Below, piece after piece: positions 21,765 to 34,149 of a stretch of 64,000 bases of DNA; within the stretch, counting starts at the first letter, position 1; each line of letters begins with the position of its first letter. The DNA lies in assembly GCA_028023455.1 (NCBI GenBank), contig JAQFVV010012394.1, positions 24,441,934 to 24,505,933 of the forward strand, written 5' to 3'. The notes under the pieces were generated by a model that was given only the letters and a program-made list of their open reading frames with translations, made no database searches and was not told where the DNA came from. This DNA comes from Epiperipatus broadwayi (lineage: Eukaryota > Onychophora > Udeonychophora > Euonychophora > Peripatidae). The position numbers and the translations under genes were made by a program.

Positions 21765-23118
21765 AATATAACAATAATATTTAAATAAATTGAGATACTG
21801 CAAATCTCTAGTGCTTGTTATGGTACTTAACTGGCAGCCAATCAGATGGCATGGATAGCTGTCAAAAATAGCATCCAAATCTAAACACACAACAAATATT
21901 TTATGAGAAAAGGGTGGCCACTCTTTTCTCTACTCTTCTTTCTATATGTCTAAGCCAGTTGTAAGCATTTAGGTTTGAAAGCTTAAAGCTTTTAATATCT
22001 TCACAATTAACCCACTGAGACTAAATCATAAACATACAATGCAAAATCCTATGATTTACTATGAAGTAGTTTTTAGAATACATAACAAGCAGTAAAGAAT
22101 GTAAATAATATTTTAATTTGTAAAGCTTTCAAATCTAAATGCTTACAACTGGCTTAGATATATAGAAATAAGACTAGAAAAAAGAATGGCCACTCTTTTC
22201 TCATAAAATCTTTGTTGTGTGTTTAGGTTTGGATGTTATTTTTGACAGCTATTTGTGCCATCTGATTGGCTGTCAGTTAAGTATTATAACAAGCGCTAGA
22301 GATTTGCAGTATCTCTATTAATTTTAATTTTCAACTATCAGCGCTTCGCAAATTAAAATATTATTTACATTCTTTACTGCTTGTTATATATTCCAAAAAC
22401 TACTTAGTAGTAAATCATAGGATTTTGCATGGTACATTTATGATTCACACTCAGTGGGTTAATTGTGAAGATATTTAAAGCTTCAAGCTTTCAAACCTAA
22501 GGGCTTATGACTGGTTTAGAAAATCTTTTTTTGTTGTCTGTTTAGGTTTGGATGTTATTTTGGACAGCTATCCATGCCACCTAATTGGCTGTCAGTTAAG
22601 TATTGTAATGAGTGCTAAAGATTTGCAGTATCTTGATTTATTTAAATTTTCAACTATTCGCACTTCGCAAATTAAAATATTATTTACATTAGTTACTGAT
22701 TGTTAAGTATTCTTAAAACTACTTCATAGTAAATCATAGGATTTCTCATTGTTTGTTTATGGTTTAGACTCAATGAGTCAATTGTGAAGATATTTAAAGC
22801 TTCAAGCTGTCAAACCTAAATGCTTATGACTGGTCAAGACATATAGAGAGGGGGTTGAGGGTGCGAGAAGTGTTGGTTGGGGGGGGTGATCGGATTAGAA
22901 TATGGAAAAAAAAAAAAAAAAAAAAAAGAAGAGTAAAGAAAAGGGTGGCTGCCCTTTTCTCATAAAATCTTTGTTGTCTGTTTAGGTTTGGATGTTATTT
23001 TTGACAGCTATCTGTGCCATCTGATTGGCTGTCAGTTAAGTATTGTAACAAGTGCTAGGCATTTGCAGCATCTCAATTTATTTCAATTTTAACTATCAGT
23101 ACTTCGCAAATTAAAATA
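21765..23118. repeat. array of about 325-bp units in both orientations
   Basis: A unit containing CTTTTCTCATAAAATC, GTTTAGGTTTGGATGTTATT, ATCTGATTGGCTGTCAGTTA, TTTGCAGTATCT, CTTCGCAAATTAAAATATTA and TTAATTGTGAAGATATT lies forward at about 22,193-22,517 and 22,518-22,843. A partial forward copy lies at about 22,950-23,118. Two partial reverse copies lie at about 21,765-21,919 and 21,930-22,190. At 21,905-21,930 the joint is a near-perfect short palindrome around GTGGCCAC. A G-rich run and a 22-base A run (22,861-22,926) separate the last two forward copies. No ORF. Probably a non-autonomous element or satellite spread by inverted and tandem duplication. Confidence 0.85.
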
Positions 23119-23412
23119 TTAACAATATTTATATTTTTTAAAAAATGGATTATTTTGTTTGTTTGATATCTTCTGTGTGTGTGTGGGAATCGTTTTGCAT
23201 GCCAATAACATACTTATATAAATCTCACTATGAAGGTCAGAATTACTGCATTTTACTTTTTCCTTCCTTAATACAATTTGTTTTATCAAATGGTCAAGCA
23301 AAACTATAAAATCAGATGGTAGAATAATTTATGACAATCTTCATCTGCATGTTTAGACAATACTCAGAATTAAATCATTAAACATCACATGATCACCTTT
23401 CTTTTTTTACAC
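23119..23412. other. no recognisable gene
   Basis: AT-rich link between the 325-bp array and the GATA array. A 60-codon frame on the minus strand has no support. Confidence 0.5.
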
Positions 23413-24153
<741 letters not shown>

Positions 24154-25496
24154 GCAATTGAGTCAATGGTTCAGCATGAAATACACACCTTGAAAATTAT
24201 ATATATTTTTACATGTATTTGATCATATGTCTATGGTTGCACTTGTCCACAGGAAGTTAAAAGAGGATGGTAACCAGTCCCTACCTTCTATGAGAATGGT
24301 ATAGTAAAAATTACAGTATAGAAATATTTTTTTAAACTGGATAATATCTAGTCTAATAAATGATGAAGAAAAACTATTAATATACTTTTATCAAGTGTTT
24401 TGTGATAATGTTGTCAAACCAGTAAGTTTGACACATCAATTAACCTGTAGTAATTAGTTATCAACATATTGTAACCATTTGGCTACATTGCTATATTGAA
24501 AATAAACAATAATAGTGGGTCTTAAATTAACTAAATATTTTAAGTCCCAAAATGATAATATGATTTTAATATGTTAATAAAAGTTATACATAATTGTAGA
24601 AGGGAGAGGGAATTATCAAATACTATAAACAAGTTGTTTTTATATCTCTCTTCAGTAATTATAATTAATTAGTAGTTTAAATTTAAACTATGAAAATGTA
24701 CTAAGAAAAAATAATTTCCTCTTTTTTGTAAATTATTTAAAAAACAATTATTTTAACCTTAAAAGAGATAAAATTTTATGTTTAATAGTATTTTCAAAAA
24801 GAAAAATGAGATTTTGACATGTTAAATATTATTTTAATTAGAGTTGTTTTTTTGTTTTCTCTTTATCTCTCTTCAATACCAAAATCAAAACACAGCAATT
24901 AACTGATTGACATATTTTTATTTTTGCAATAAAAATTTTTAATGTCAAAAATTTTATTTCATTTTATATTTTTGACTTGTTTGCCAATGTCAGTATTTAA
25001 AGAGATAAACCAATGAACCATTGTATTTGTAAAAAATTTACCTAATTGGTTATAAAAATTATCATGTGGAACATAGATTGCTATTGGTTGGCAGACAGGG
25101 TTCTAAAAAATAATAGAGGTCTGAATAAATCAGAATACTGGTCAGAAGTCATTCCTAACTTAGCTGTTGAAAAGAACAGTTAAGTCTTAATCCAGCTTCT
25201 GAATAAGATAAATAGGTGAAAAGAAGTTCCTGACACAGCTGATAAGATAAAGGAAGCAGAAGTTATCAATAAATGTTGCATAATACAACAGAAGTCTTGA
25301 TCAAACTGTTGCATAGAACAACAGAAGATCTAAATAAGCTTTTAGCACATTATGAATTTAGTTATAAAAATGGATTCTATAATGAAAATCATGTGTTAAA
25401 TTCAGCTACAAACTAGACATCATATTTCTCCATGTAATAGGCCATCACTGCAAATAAAATGTAAAAAAGTTATCCCTGTAATAATATGAAACCAAC

Positions 25497-25544
25497 CTTG
25501 ACTTCATCAAAGAGTATGAAGTCTCTGTATGTGTTAGTTCTCAT
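25497..25544 (-). other. candidate 48-bp coding exon (unidentified gene)
   Basis: On the minus strand a pyrimidine-rich tract ending in TTTTCAG precedes a 48-bp open segment read MRTNTYRDFILFDEVK, followed by GTTGGT, a possible but weak donor. The peptide looks like ordinary folded protein rather than AT-rich noise. I do not recognise the family. It pairs with the segment at 25,669-25,702 in the same phase. A chance match remains quite possible. Confidence 0.25.
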
Positions 25545-25668
25545 CTGAAAATTTTAGTGGAAAGAAATGAATAAATTTTGGTATTAGTTAACCTGGAAAT
25601 ACTGCACACCAAGAAAATGACAAATTAACCATGTACATGTGTAAAAGCCTTCAAGAAAAAAAACTCAC

Positions 25669-25702
25669 CTGAAAACTTGAAATTATAATTGGAAAGAGAC
25701 AA
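25669..25702 (-). other. candidate short coding exon upstream of the one at 25,497
   Basis: On the minus strand this ends CLFPIIISSFQ at a codon boundary, directly before a textbook donor CAG/GTGAGT. The following 124-bp interval ends in CCACTAAAATTTTCAG and the next segment opens in the same phase. The 5' limit assumes an acceptor at ATTTTAG just upstream; the frame stays open a little further. Confidence 0.25.
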
Positions 25703-27079
25703 CTAAAATCATGGTTAAAGGTATTTTGTGTGCACATTGTGTTTTCATTTATAGTAAAAAATTATTTTTTATATAAAAGTAATAATTTATAAATGTAAGA
25801 ATTGATAATTTTAAATATTTTCATTAAGTTAATATTTTCAAATCGTGAAACTTTTTTTAAATCCATTTCATTTTCTCTTCAAAATTATGAAACAGTTTTT
25901 TAGAATTTTTTTTTTTTTAATTTAATTTTTTTAAAAAAAAATGTTTTTTTTTTTCATTCATTTTTTCCTCTCAAAATTTAATAAAGACTTAATTAAACTT
26001 AGTCAAAGTTTGATATCTCTGATTTTGAAAATGTTGTTTTCCAACTTTTGGTTATTTAAAGAAATAACTTAATAAATTAAAAGTTAATAACTTTAATGAA
26101 AAGAAATCGTTAATATAACTTTTATAAAACGGTATTTTTTTTCATAAAATCAATGTTTAAAATTTCATACTATTGTGTCATTTTTTATTTATTGTTAATC
26201 AATATCTAACATACAGGCTATATATATACTTGTAAAACCAATGTAATATATAGGGTAATTTGAGCTCAGATTTTCACACGAACCTCAACTCTTCACACTA
26301 TCTCATTCCACTGATAGATACACTTGACCACATATATGTCTAAAAATATATTGTTTACTGGTAATGCATTTATTCCTTTTAGCTATCTGTTACATGTATT
26401 GTCAGTGTGTGTGACTTCATTTCAATACAGCTTAGTGATCTAGGATTTTTTAATTATCTCAGTAAAAATATTTAATTATAGTAGGATAAATCTAGGAATT
26501 ATAAAAGTGATTTTGAATAAACTATGTTTACATATCTGTTGCTCATAGTGATAGTTAATAGAGTTCTTCCTTCCTGAGTGAGATTAGTGCATAACAGTTA
26601 GTTATATGGATCAGAGGTTTAGATTTGTGTTAAGATTCTAGATGCTTTCCAAAGTATTGATGAAGATCAGCATGGTTCAGTATCTCAGCATTATTTTTTA
26701 TTATTCATGATTAGCACTTAAATATGCACGACTAGTTAATTGTGGTATTTTTGCCCTTAGTTTGGCAGTGGTTAAATAATTAGCTTGTCTATAGTGAATT
26801 CATTTCAAATCTAGTCACAATGTTGACTGCTGATTTTTTTTTAGATTGTTCATAATGATGAATGATTTTATTACTTTTATTTAATGTTTGGGAAACTTGT
26901 AAGTAATCTTATTCTTTGCTGACCTCACATGCTTAATCATTTCATATACATTTCTTTTGATTAAATGTGAATAATGATTTCCCATCTTATAATGCAGCTC
27001 TAATATGTTATATACCATTACAAATGGCAACCAATTGTGTGATCATGTAACCCCTTTCACACTTCTCATCTCATACTGT

Positions 27080-27082
<3 letters not shown>

Positions 27083-27164
<82 letters not shown>
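27083..27164. repeat. (TA)n microsatellite
   Basis: About 82 bp of pure TA, left border of the hairpin element. Confidence 0.97.
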
Positions 27165-27166
<2 letters not shown>

Positions 27167-27209
27167 ATAACCAAGTTATAAATTTTGTAACTTGCTATTA
27201 GCTTGCATT

Positions 27210-27570
27210 TTATGATCACTAGATGAAGCTTTACCAATAGCTGCTAACAAGCTTTTGTTTATATAAATGCTGAGAGAGATAGAATTCAATATCTTTTTCA
27301 TTGTCTCCATTTTCAGACCAGCTGGTATCAAGCTAGTTGGCTCACATCAGTGAAGGGTAAGGACACGATCTCTATCGTTGTCTCCACCTTCAGATCAGCT
27401 GGTTTCATGCTAGTTGACTCACATCAGTACCCATCACTGATGTGAGCCAACTAGCTTGAATCCAGCTGGTCTGAAGGTGGAGACAATGAAAGAAATATTG
27501 AATTCTATCTCTCTCAGTGTTTATGTAAACAAAAGCTTGTTAGAAGCTATTGGTAAAGCTCCATCTAGTG

Positions 27571-27574
<4 letters not shown>
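27210..27574. mobile_element. hairpin (foldback/MITE-like) element inserted in (TA)n
   Basis: The left arm, about 27,210-27,352, starts ATGATCACTAGATGAAGC. The right arm, about 27,436-27,574, ends CATCTAGTGATCAT. They are inverted copies of about 140 bp. The 80-bp spacer holds a third partial copy of the arm tip (GTCTCCACCTTCAGATCAGC). Both outer ends run straight into TA microsatellite, so TA is the likely target. No ORF; movement would need enzymes supplied elsewhere. Confidence 0.75.

Positions 27575-27637
<63 letters not shown>
27575..27637. repeat. (TA)n microsatellite
   Basis: About 63 bp of TA with one AAAT interruption, right border of the hairpin element. Confidence 0.95.
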
Positions 27638-27640
<3 letters not shown>

Positions 27641-29134
27641 AAGGGATGACTTACAATCAGCCATCACACCTATCCTAATTTTTCTCAATGTTTGAATTCA
27701 AGTTAATTGATAGGAAAATAATTTATCCTACATATCTGTCTATACCCATGAAACATATGTATATAAACACAAATAAACTAATATTATTGTCTATTTGTAG
27801 AAATTAATTTTTTCTTCACTTAATATCACTAACAACTAAAATAACTAATTGACTGATAAGACAGACATGATCAAAAGTCTAAATATATGAGATCAAAATA
27901 GTTGCTAGGTGATTGGGTTTGAATAATGAAGGCTAAATAAAAAATGTAATAATGTTTTTAAAATATTTTTTTTATTAGTTTATAACAATAGGCTAAAGCT
28001 AGCACGAGAAAACTATCTTGCAATTTTCACTTGTCTGCTAAAAACTAAACTATTGGAACATAAAGATAAGTCTTTTATATTTTTAAAAAAAAACGGTTCT
28101 GCATTTAAAAACAGTAAGAATATGAATTTTAAAATTTAATGGTTATATGTAAAAAAATAATACAAAACCTTTATCATTGGGATAGAAGAAAAGTAGAAAT
28201 TCAATCTTAACTGTTAAAAATGACAAACTTGAATATATAAATAGCAGGAATGAACTAATGTTTTGATTTGTTTTAGAAAGCTTAAATCAATTGTTATAAA
28301 GATAAAGAAAAAAAATTGTGAAACTACTAGAAATTGATTGTTTCTTTAATGCTTTTCCTATATATATTGAAGCCACAATATAAATATTAGTCAATAGTAA
28401 AGAAGTCATTGCAATGTGTTTAGGGTAAACCAATACCATAGGCATTCTATGTCAGCTTTGATGTCATTATAAAATTGTCCATGAAAATGTCTATTTTACA
28501 TAGCATTACTGAATATCACTCTTCAATGGATTTATGCTAGGTGTTCAAAGAAAATAATTGATCTGTGCTTGTTCTTACCCAAGTAGCATGGAGTATATAA
28601 ATATTAACAGAGTTAGTGGACAAGAATGCTATGTATGAGGATCGGCATTCAAATATAGACTTATAGCTGGGGATAATACTTGCTTTCCTCAGGAGATATA
28701 TGTATATCTTTTTTGATTCATGTGATTTTTATGTTTTTTTTTTATTTCTATTTGCAATTTCATGTATTGTGATTTTTTTCTTTTGTGTATTGAACTTCAT
28801 CTTCAAATTTGATCACCTGCATTTTAAGAGTGGGAGCTGTTATGTGAAATATATCGACATGTTGATATATAAAGGGGAAAAGGGATAAGAATCAATAAAT
28901 ATGTATACTTATTAATAAAGATAAATTTACAGATCCCTCTGGAAATTCAACACTGCTTCATCAAAGTGATCTCAAGTATAGTTTTAATATAATCAACATT
29001 AATTGCAAACTCTATAACAAAGTTATATTACTTATTAATAAATTTTAATATCTACTTGTAATTGTTTTTGTTCTGGATGCACAATTAAACAACTTGTGTG
29101 AATGGTCTTTTTCCTTTCATTAACTTTAATATGA

Positions 29135-29137
<3 letters not shown>
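27638..29137. other. no recognisable gene
   Basis: AT-rich DNA. A 62-codon frame at 28,700-28,888 is Phe-rich and reflects T-rich sequence only. Confidence 0.5.

Positions 29138-29203
<66 letters not shown>
29138..29203. repeat. (CA)n(TA)n compound microsatellite
   Basis: (CA)n 29,138-29,164 followed by (TA)n to 29,203. Confidence 0.97.
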
Positions 29204-29205
<2 letters not shown>

Positions 29206-29614
29206 GAGTGAAACAATTATAAATATATTTACTCCAACATATAAATATCATTGTAATAATTATATTAATGGGGTAGATTTAGAATTACTGAATTCTCAAT
29301 TTACTTTTTCCTTTTGTTATATATTGTAATGGATGTTTAAAATACCGTTACAAAAAAATTGAAGTTTTATAGGGGTGAAGAAAATAAAATAAATTTTTAT
29401 AAGATTTCGTTTGTAAAACTTGATTAAAAGTTTTTTTTAATGCTTGTACAAATATATATGCATGTGCGTGGAAATTGTATTTTAATCCCACAGCTATATT
29501 TGGTTTTTAATTTTGAAAAAAAAAAAGAAAGAAAACTAAGATTACTTTTTTTTTTCAATTTATGTAAAAGTAAATTGTATAAATAAATTGCTTTTCAGAT
29601 TTCGGATTTAGATT

Positions 29615-32585
29615 GATCATCATCATCATCAACCATTATCAATCCACTTCAGGATGAAGGTCTCTCCAAGTTTAATCCACCTTCTCCGATCTTTAGCTTC
29701 TCTTCTCCACAACTCCCCTGCACATATTCTTATTCATCCATTCATCTCACATGTGGTCTCTTTCTGGGTCTTTTACAATCTCTTGGAATCCAGTTTAAAA
29801 TTTCAATTGTCCATCTATTATCATCTCTTCTAGCAATATGTCCAGCCCAACTCCATTTCAATCTTTTAATTTTTTCAATAAGGTCAGTAACACCTGTTTG
29901 TTGTCTTACCCATACATTGTGTTTTCGATCTCTTCTTGTTACTCCCAACATACATCTCTCCATACTCCTTTGAGTGGTCTGAAGTCTCTGTATTGCTCTT
30001 CTATTAAGTGTCCAAGTCTCAGATCCATAAGTAAGAACTGGTAAAACACATTTGTTAAAAACCATCCTTTTCAAACACATAGGCATATTTCCTTTTAGTA
30101 TCAAGTTATTTCTACCAAAAGCACTCCAACCAAGTTTAATTCTATGATTAATTTCCTCCATTATGTTTCCATCTGTATTAATAATCTGACCAAGGTATTT
30201 GTAACTGTTAACTTCTTCTAATTCTTCATAATCAATCTTTATTTTCATATTTTGAGCAAATCGATTAAACATTACTTTAGTCTTTTTAACATTTATCTTT
30301 AGTCCTACTTTTCTACTTTCATCTGCTAACTCCTGCAACATTTCCTGCAGCTCTGAAGCATTATTTGCAAAAACAACTACATCATCTGTGAAATCTAAAT
30401 GACTTAAATACTCTCCATTTACTTTCACTCCTTTAGTTTCCCATTTTAATCCACAAAATACTTCTTGCAGCACTGCTGTAAAGAGTTTTGGAGATATGGA
30501 GTCACCTTGTCTTACACCTTTCTCAATGTTGATTTTTCCAGTATCATTATGTAATCTAATTGTTGCTGTTGCATTTTTATAAATATTCTTTAAAATATGA
30601 CAATATCCTGGATCTATACCTTGATGATCCAATGCTTTAATCACTGAAGAAATGTGTATAGAATCGAATGCCTTTTCATAATCTACAAATCCAAAACATA
30701 ATGACAACTCATATTCGTTTGTCCTTTCTATGACTTCTCTCAATACCTGGATATGATCTATTGTACTAAAACCACTTTTAAATCCAGCTTGTTCTCTTGG
30801 TTGGTGGAAATCCAAAGTTCTCTGTAGACGAGTTGTAATTATCTTGGTAAAAATTTTATATAAAACTGATAAAAGGCTGATAGGTCTGTAATTTCTAATA
30901 TCTTCTTTATCACCTTTTTTAAATATTAATATTATTACTGCATTCTTCCAATCTTCTGGTACATCTTTATCATTTAGACATTTGGTATATAACTTTGCTA
31001 AAATTGTTTCTATTTCTTCACCTGCTTCTTTTAATATATCAATTATAATTCCATCATTTCCTGGAGCCTTTCCTTTCTTCATACACTTAATTGCATGTCT
31101 CACTTCTTCATTTAAAATTCTGGGCAATTCGGAAGATGTAATAGATATAGGAGGTACTTGTTCTTTATTACTATATAATTCTTGATAAAAATCTTCTACC
31201 AATTTCATGATGTCATCTCTTTTTTTAGTAATAATTCCATCTTTTTTTCTTATTGCAGATATAAATTTCCTACCAATACCAAAATGTTGTTTAACATTTT
31301 TGAGACTTTTATTTTCTTCTACAGCTTTCCTTGCTATTTCACAGTTATACTTTCTTATATCATTTTCAACTCTTTTCCGTACCATTTTACAAAATTCGAG
31401 ATATTCAATTCTTTTTAATACATCATTTTTGTATATCTTCATATTCCTTCTTTTCTTCATAAATTCTCTAGTCTCAGTAGAAATTTTATTAGTCAATTGC
31501 TGCTTTTTTCTACCAGCTATGTTTGTTGCAGTTTTTAAAAGTGTATCAGTTATTTTCATATTAATTTCATTCAAATCTGAATCATGTTCAAAATCTCCTA
31601 ACACTTGAAACCTATTTGTAAGTTCTAATTTAAATTCATTAGAATGTTTCTGAAGATTAGGAATATCAACTGTAAATATTGTTTTTCTTAATAATTTTTG
31701 TCTCTCTAGTTTTACATTAACACGTAACTTACACCTTACTAATCGATGATCACTTCCTGTGTTAAATTTATTAAGAACATTACAATCTTGAAATATGTAT
31801 TTTCTGTTAGTCAAAATATAATCCAATTCTGCTGTACCTTCATTTGGATGCTTCCATGTCCATTTCCTTTTAACATTTTTCTCAAAAAATGAATTCATAA
31901 TATAAAGTTTTTCTTTTTCTGCAAACTCCACAAGTCTATGTCCTCTCTCATTTCTATTACCATAACCAAAATTACCTACAGCAATTTCATCTTTCATTTG
32001 TCTACCAATTCTAGCATTAAAGTCTCCCATAACAATTTTAAAATGTTGTTTACTCTGATCAAAAGCCTTTTGTACATCCATATAAAAATCTTCTACTACT
32101 TCATCACTATGAGAACTTGTTGGGGCATAAACCTGAATTATCTGCATTTGGTATCTGCTATTAAGTTGTATAACTAATCTTGCCACTCTGTCCGATACAC
32201 CATCAATCTCCACAATATTGTTCTTCCACTTTTTATTTATAATGAATCCTACTCCACTTGTATTTCCAATATGTGTGCCTTTATAATAGAGTATATGTCC
32301 ACTTTTTAAATCAATTGTTTCTTCTCCTTTTCTTCTAACTTCACAAAGTCCAATAATGTCCCATTTAATATAAGACAGTTCTTCTTCTAATTCTTGCAAT
32401 CTTCCTTCACTTGAAAGTGATCTGCAGTTGTAAGTACCTAAATAAAAAGTCATCATCAAATGGCAGCCTGGGTCCGCAATCAGGGGATTCTTAGCACCCT
32501 TCGCCTTCGGCCACCAACCGCTGCCTTGGTTGGTGACTTTACAGCCTCCTGGGAATAAGGGCCATGCTTTATTTTTGTCTGTCAT
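29615..32585 (-). mobile_element. LINE with single endonuclease-RT ORF and (ATG)n-type 3' tail
   Basis: The element reads on the minus strand. Its 3' end is a short (GAT)n tail, seen as CATCATCATCATCA at 29,617-29,631. Between tail and ORF the protein-like signal continues in another frame (WRREAKDRRRW, KLGETF). The last part of the C-terminus has therefore been put out of phase by a small indel near 29,745 and also contains a stop. The 5' end is not defined; no repeat or tail marks it upstream of 32,585. Confidence 0.85.
29742..32585 (-). CDS. LINE endonuclease-reverse transcriptase (947 aa)
   Basis: A single long frame coding the enzyme that nicks DNA and copies the element RNA onto the nick. 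Endonuclease, about 48-290: TYNCRSLSS, LCEVRRKG (Glu82 region), GDFNARIG at 187-194, AELDYILTN at 252-260, GSDHRLV at 277-283. RT, about 490-800: KGKAPGNDGI at 504-513, NYRPISLLSV, FVDYEKAFDSI at 633-643 with the first catalytic Asp, GVRQGDSISP, LDFTDDVVVFA at 730-740. There the usual FADD is FTDD, both Asp kept. Then YKYLGQIINTDG and a C-terminal GHIARRDDNRW. These words match the EN-RT proteins often mis-annotated as craniofacial development protein 2 in animal genomes, probably an RTE-like clade. No ORF1 is seen. The 947-residue frame is unbroken apart from the shifted tail. The N-terminal 45 residues resemble no domain; the start could be later. Confidence 0.9.
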   Translation of the reverse strand: MTDKNKAWPLFPGGCKVTNQGSGWWPKAKGAKNPLIADPGCHLMMTFYLGTYNCRSLSSEGRLQELEEELSYIKWDIIGLCEVRRKGEETIDLKSGHILYYKGTHIGNTSGVGFIINKKWKNNIVEIDGVSDRVARLVIQLNSRYQMQIIQVYAPTSSHSDEVVEDFYMDVQKAFDQSKQHFKIVMGDFNARIGRQMKDEIAVGNFGYGNRNERGHRLVEFAEKEKLYIMNSFFEKNVKRKWTWKHPNEGTAELDYILTNRKYIFQDCNVLNKFNTGSDHRLVRCKLRVNVKLERQKLLRKTIFTVDIPNLQKHSNEFKLELTNRFQVLGDFEHDSDLNEINMKITDTLLKTATNIAGRKKQQLTNKISTETREFMKKRRNMKIYKNDVLKRIEYLEFCKMVRKRVENDIRKYNCEIARKAVEENKSLKNVKQHFGIGRKFISAIRKKDGIITKKRDDIMKLVEDFYQELYSNKEQVPPISITSSELPRILNEEVRHAIKCMKKGKAPGNDGIIIDILKEAGEEIETILAKLYTKCLNDKDVPEDWKNAVIILIFKKGDKEDIRNYRPISLLSVLYKIFTKIITTRLQRTLDFHQPREQAGFKSGFSTIDHIQVLREVIERTNEYELSLCFGFVDYEKAFDSIHISSVIKALDHQGIDPGYCHILKNIYKNATATIRLHNDTGKINIEKGVRQGDSISPKLFTAVLQEVFCGLKWETKGVKVNGEYLSHLDFTDDVVVFANNASELQEMLQELADESRKVGLKINVKKTKVMFNRFAQNMKIKIDYEELEEVNSYKYLGQIINTDGNIMEEINHRIKLGWSAFGRNNLILKGNMPMCLKRMVFNKCVLPVLTYGSETWTLNRRAIQRLQTTQRSMERCMLGVTRRDRKHNVWVRQQTGVTDLIEKIKRLKWSWAGHIARRDDNRWTIEILNWIPRDCKRPRKRPHVR

Positions 32586-33009
32586 AATTGTATATATGTA
32601 TTGGAAAAATATTTATCATTTACACAAACATTCATTCTGCCTTATCAGGCACTGAGAAGAAAGACCATGGTGTTTCTTGATCTTAAACTCAGAGGTAAAA
32701 AGCCAATAAACTCACCATGCTGGCTAATGCATGTTGGTGAGCAGCCCATCCATGTTCGTATACTATATGAATAATCACATAGTAATAACAGCTGCAACGA
32801 CAAGAACGTATGGAGTGGACATTAAGAATTTGCCCTGCTCAGTTCCTTTAAGGCCTCCAAGAGGAATCAAAGGGTCTCCTTTCAGTTAATAGCAAACTCC
32901 TTTCTGCAGCCTTAGATTGATAAGAATAATTAAAAAGAAAGAAAACAAAAAGGAAAGAATTTTTCATTAGTTAATTCCTAGATCTGTAATGGCAATTTAT
33001 TTTTGTTAA
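32586..33009. other. no gene; 5' flank of the LINE and 3' flank of a Penelope-like copy
   Basis: Less AT-rich than average at 32,640-32,900 (may include the LINE 5' leader). No frame or repeat recognised. Confidence 0.45.
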
Positions 33010-34149
33010 TTAGTAATATATAATGCGCTTAACGTATATAGTGAAATTAAATTAAACAATTATATTAATATTTGTTAAGGGTAAGCACTTTCAGAGCTTA
33101 CAACTCCATATTCATAGCCTTCTAATGTAGTAATTTATGCAAACCTATGCAAGCTTATTTATATTGTCCATCTCTTTGAAATAGAGAAGCATGTATCTCT
33201 CCTGTTTATTGCCTTCAAATCTTTTGCTATATACCATGCTTCTTTAACCTTTCTTTTGATGTCATTTCTTTCAGTTGAAATTATTCTAGCATTTGCAGGT
33301 TCAAATTCATGATTAGCCTCTTTTTGGTGGTCCACAAACACTGAGCTGCCTTTGTTTTTTCTTAATACTCTTTTGTATAAGTATTTGTGCTGAGCCACTC
33401 TATTGTTTATAGTGGCTCGAGTCTTACCATAGTATACTACACCACAGTTTTCCTGAGAGCATGTCAATTTGTACACCATGTGTGGTGTTGATTGTAAGTC
33501 AATCTTGTCCTTAGAGTTGTTCAAAATTCTATTGGTGTTAGGAGGGGTTCAGAAACCTACTGTGAATTTATTCTGCAATTTTTTGATTAGTTTTCTTGCA
33601 ATCTTAGATATGTATGGCAGACATATATGTTGTTTTTTGTCCCTGCTAGGTTTGGTTATGTTTTCATAAAATGTTTTGATTCTTTTATTGATGATTACTA
33701 AATCATAAACAACCTTCATAAGATCATTAACATATTGGTTAATATTTATTCTTCTTTCTTCTTCATATTTGCATAAATGGTAATTCCTGAACAAAAAGGC
33801 AGAAAGCCCTACTAATTTGTGGGCTCTTAGGGGTTTCAACTTAGTATGGATGTATCCTCTAATGTTTAATGGTTTTACTTTCATGTTGTAATTAAAACAT
33901 CTGTGCATTCTTTTTATTATTAAGTCCAAATAATTAATTGTATTCAGTTCATTCTCTTCAGTGCAGTTAAATATCAAGTTGGTATGTGTCTGCATTTCCT
34001 CCTGAATGGCTGTTATTATTAGTTTAGGTGCTGTGATGAAATTGTCATCTACATACCTACAATAGATTATTCCATGTGTTTGCTCTTGGAACTTCGATAT
34101 AATCTGTTTTTCAAAATAACCGATTACAACACTAGATACAATGCCACTC
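33010..34149 (-). pseudogene. Penelope-like copy A, 5'-truncated (RT end plus GIY-YIG)
   Basis: Read on the minus strand, the copy starts abruptly inside the RT motif at MSGIVSSVVIGYF (about 34,149). It keeps the catalytic YVDD (about 34,053), LDLIIKRMH, the thumb region, and after one frame change near 33,549 the GIY-YIG domain at 33,524-33,159. That domain has MVYKLTC...GVVYYGKT, the arginine in INNRVAQH and a conserved HQKEANHEFEPANAR. Its 3' untranslated end (33,010-33,158) matches those of copies B and C. It joins copy B head-to-head within a few bases at 34,147-34,149. Not functional. Confidence 0.88.

Larger units (their letters stand above)
24154..27082. other. long non-repetitive AT-rich stretch, possibly intronic
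   Basis: No frame of useful length. Two short exon-like segments on the minus strand are listed separately. The segment 26,240-26,350 (TTGAGCTCAGATTTTC ... CATATATGTCTAAAAATAT) weakly resembles the 320-bp direct repeats around the LINE. Confidence 0.45.
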
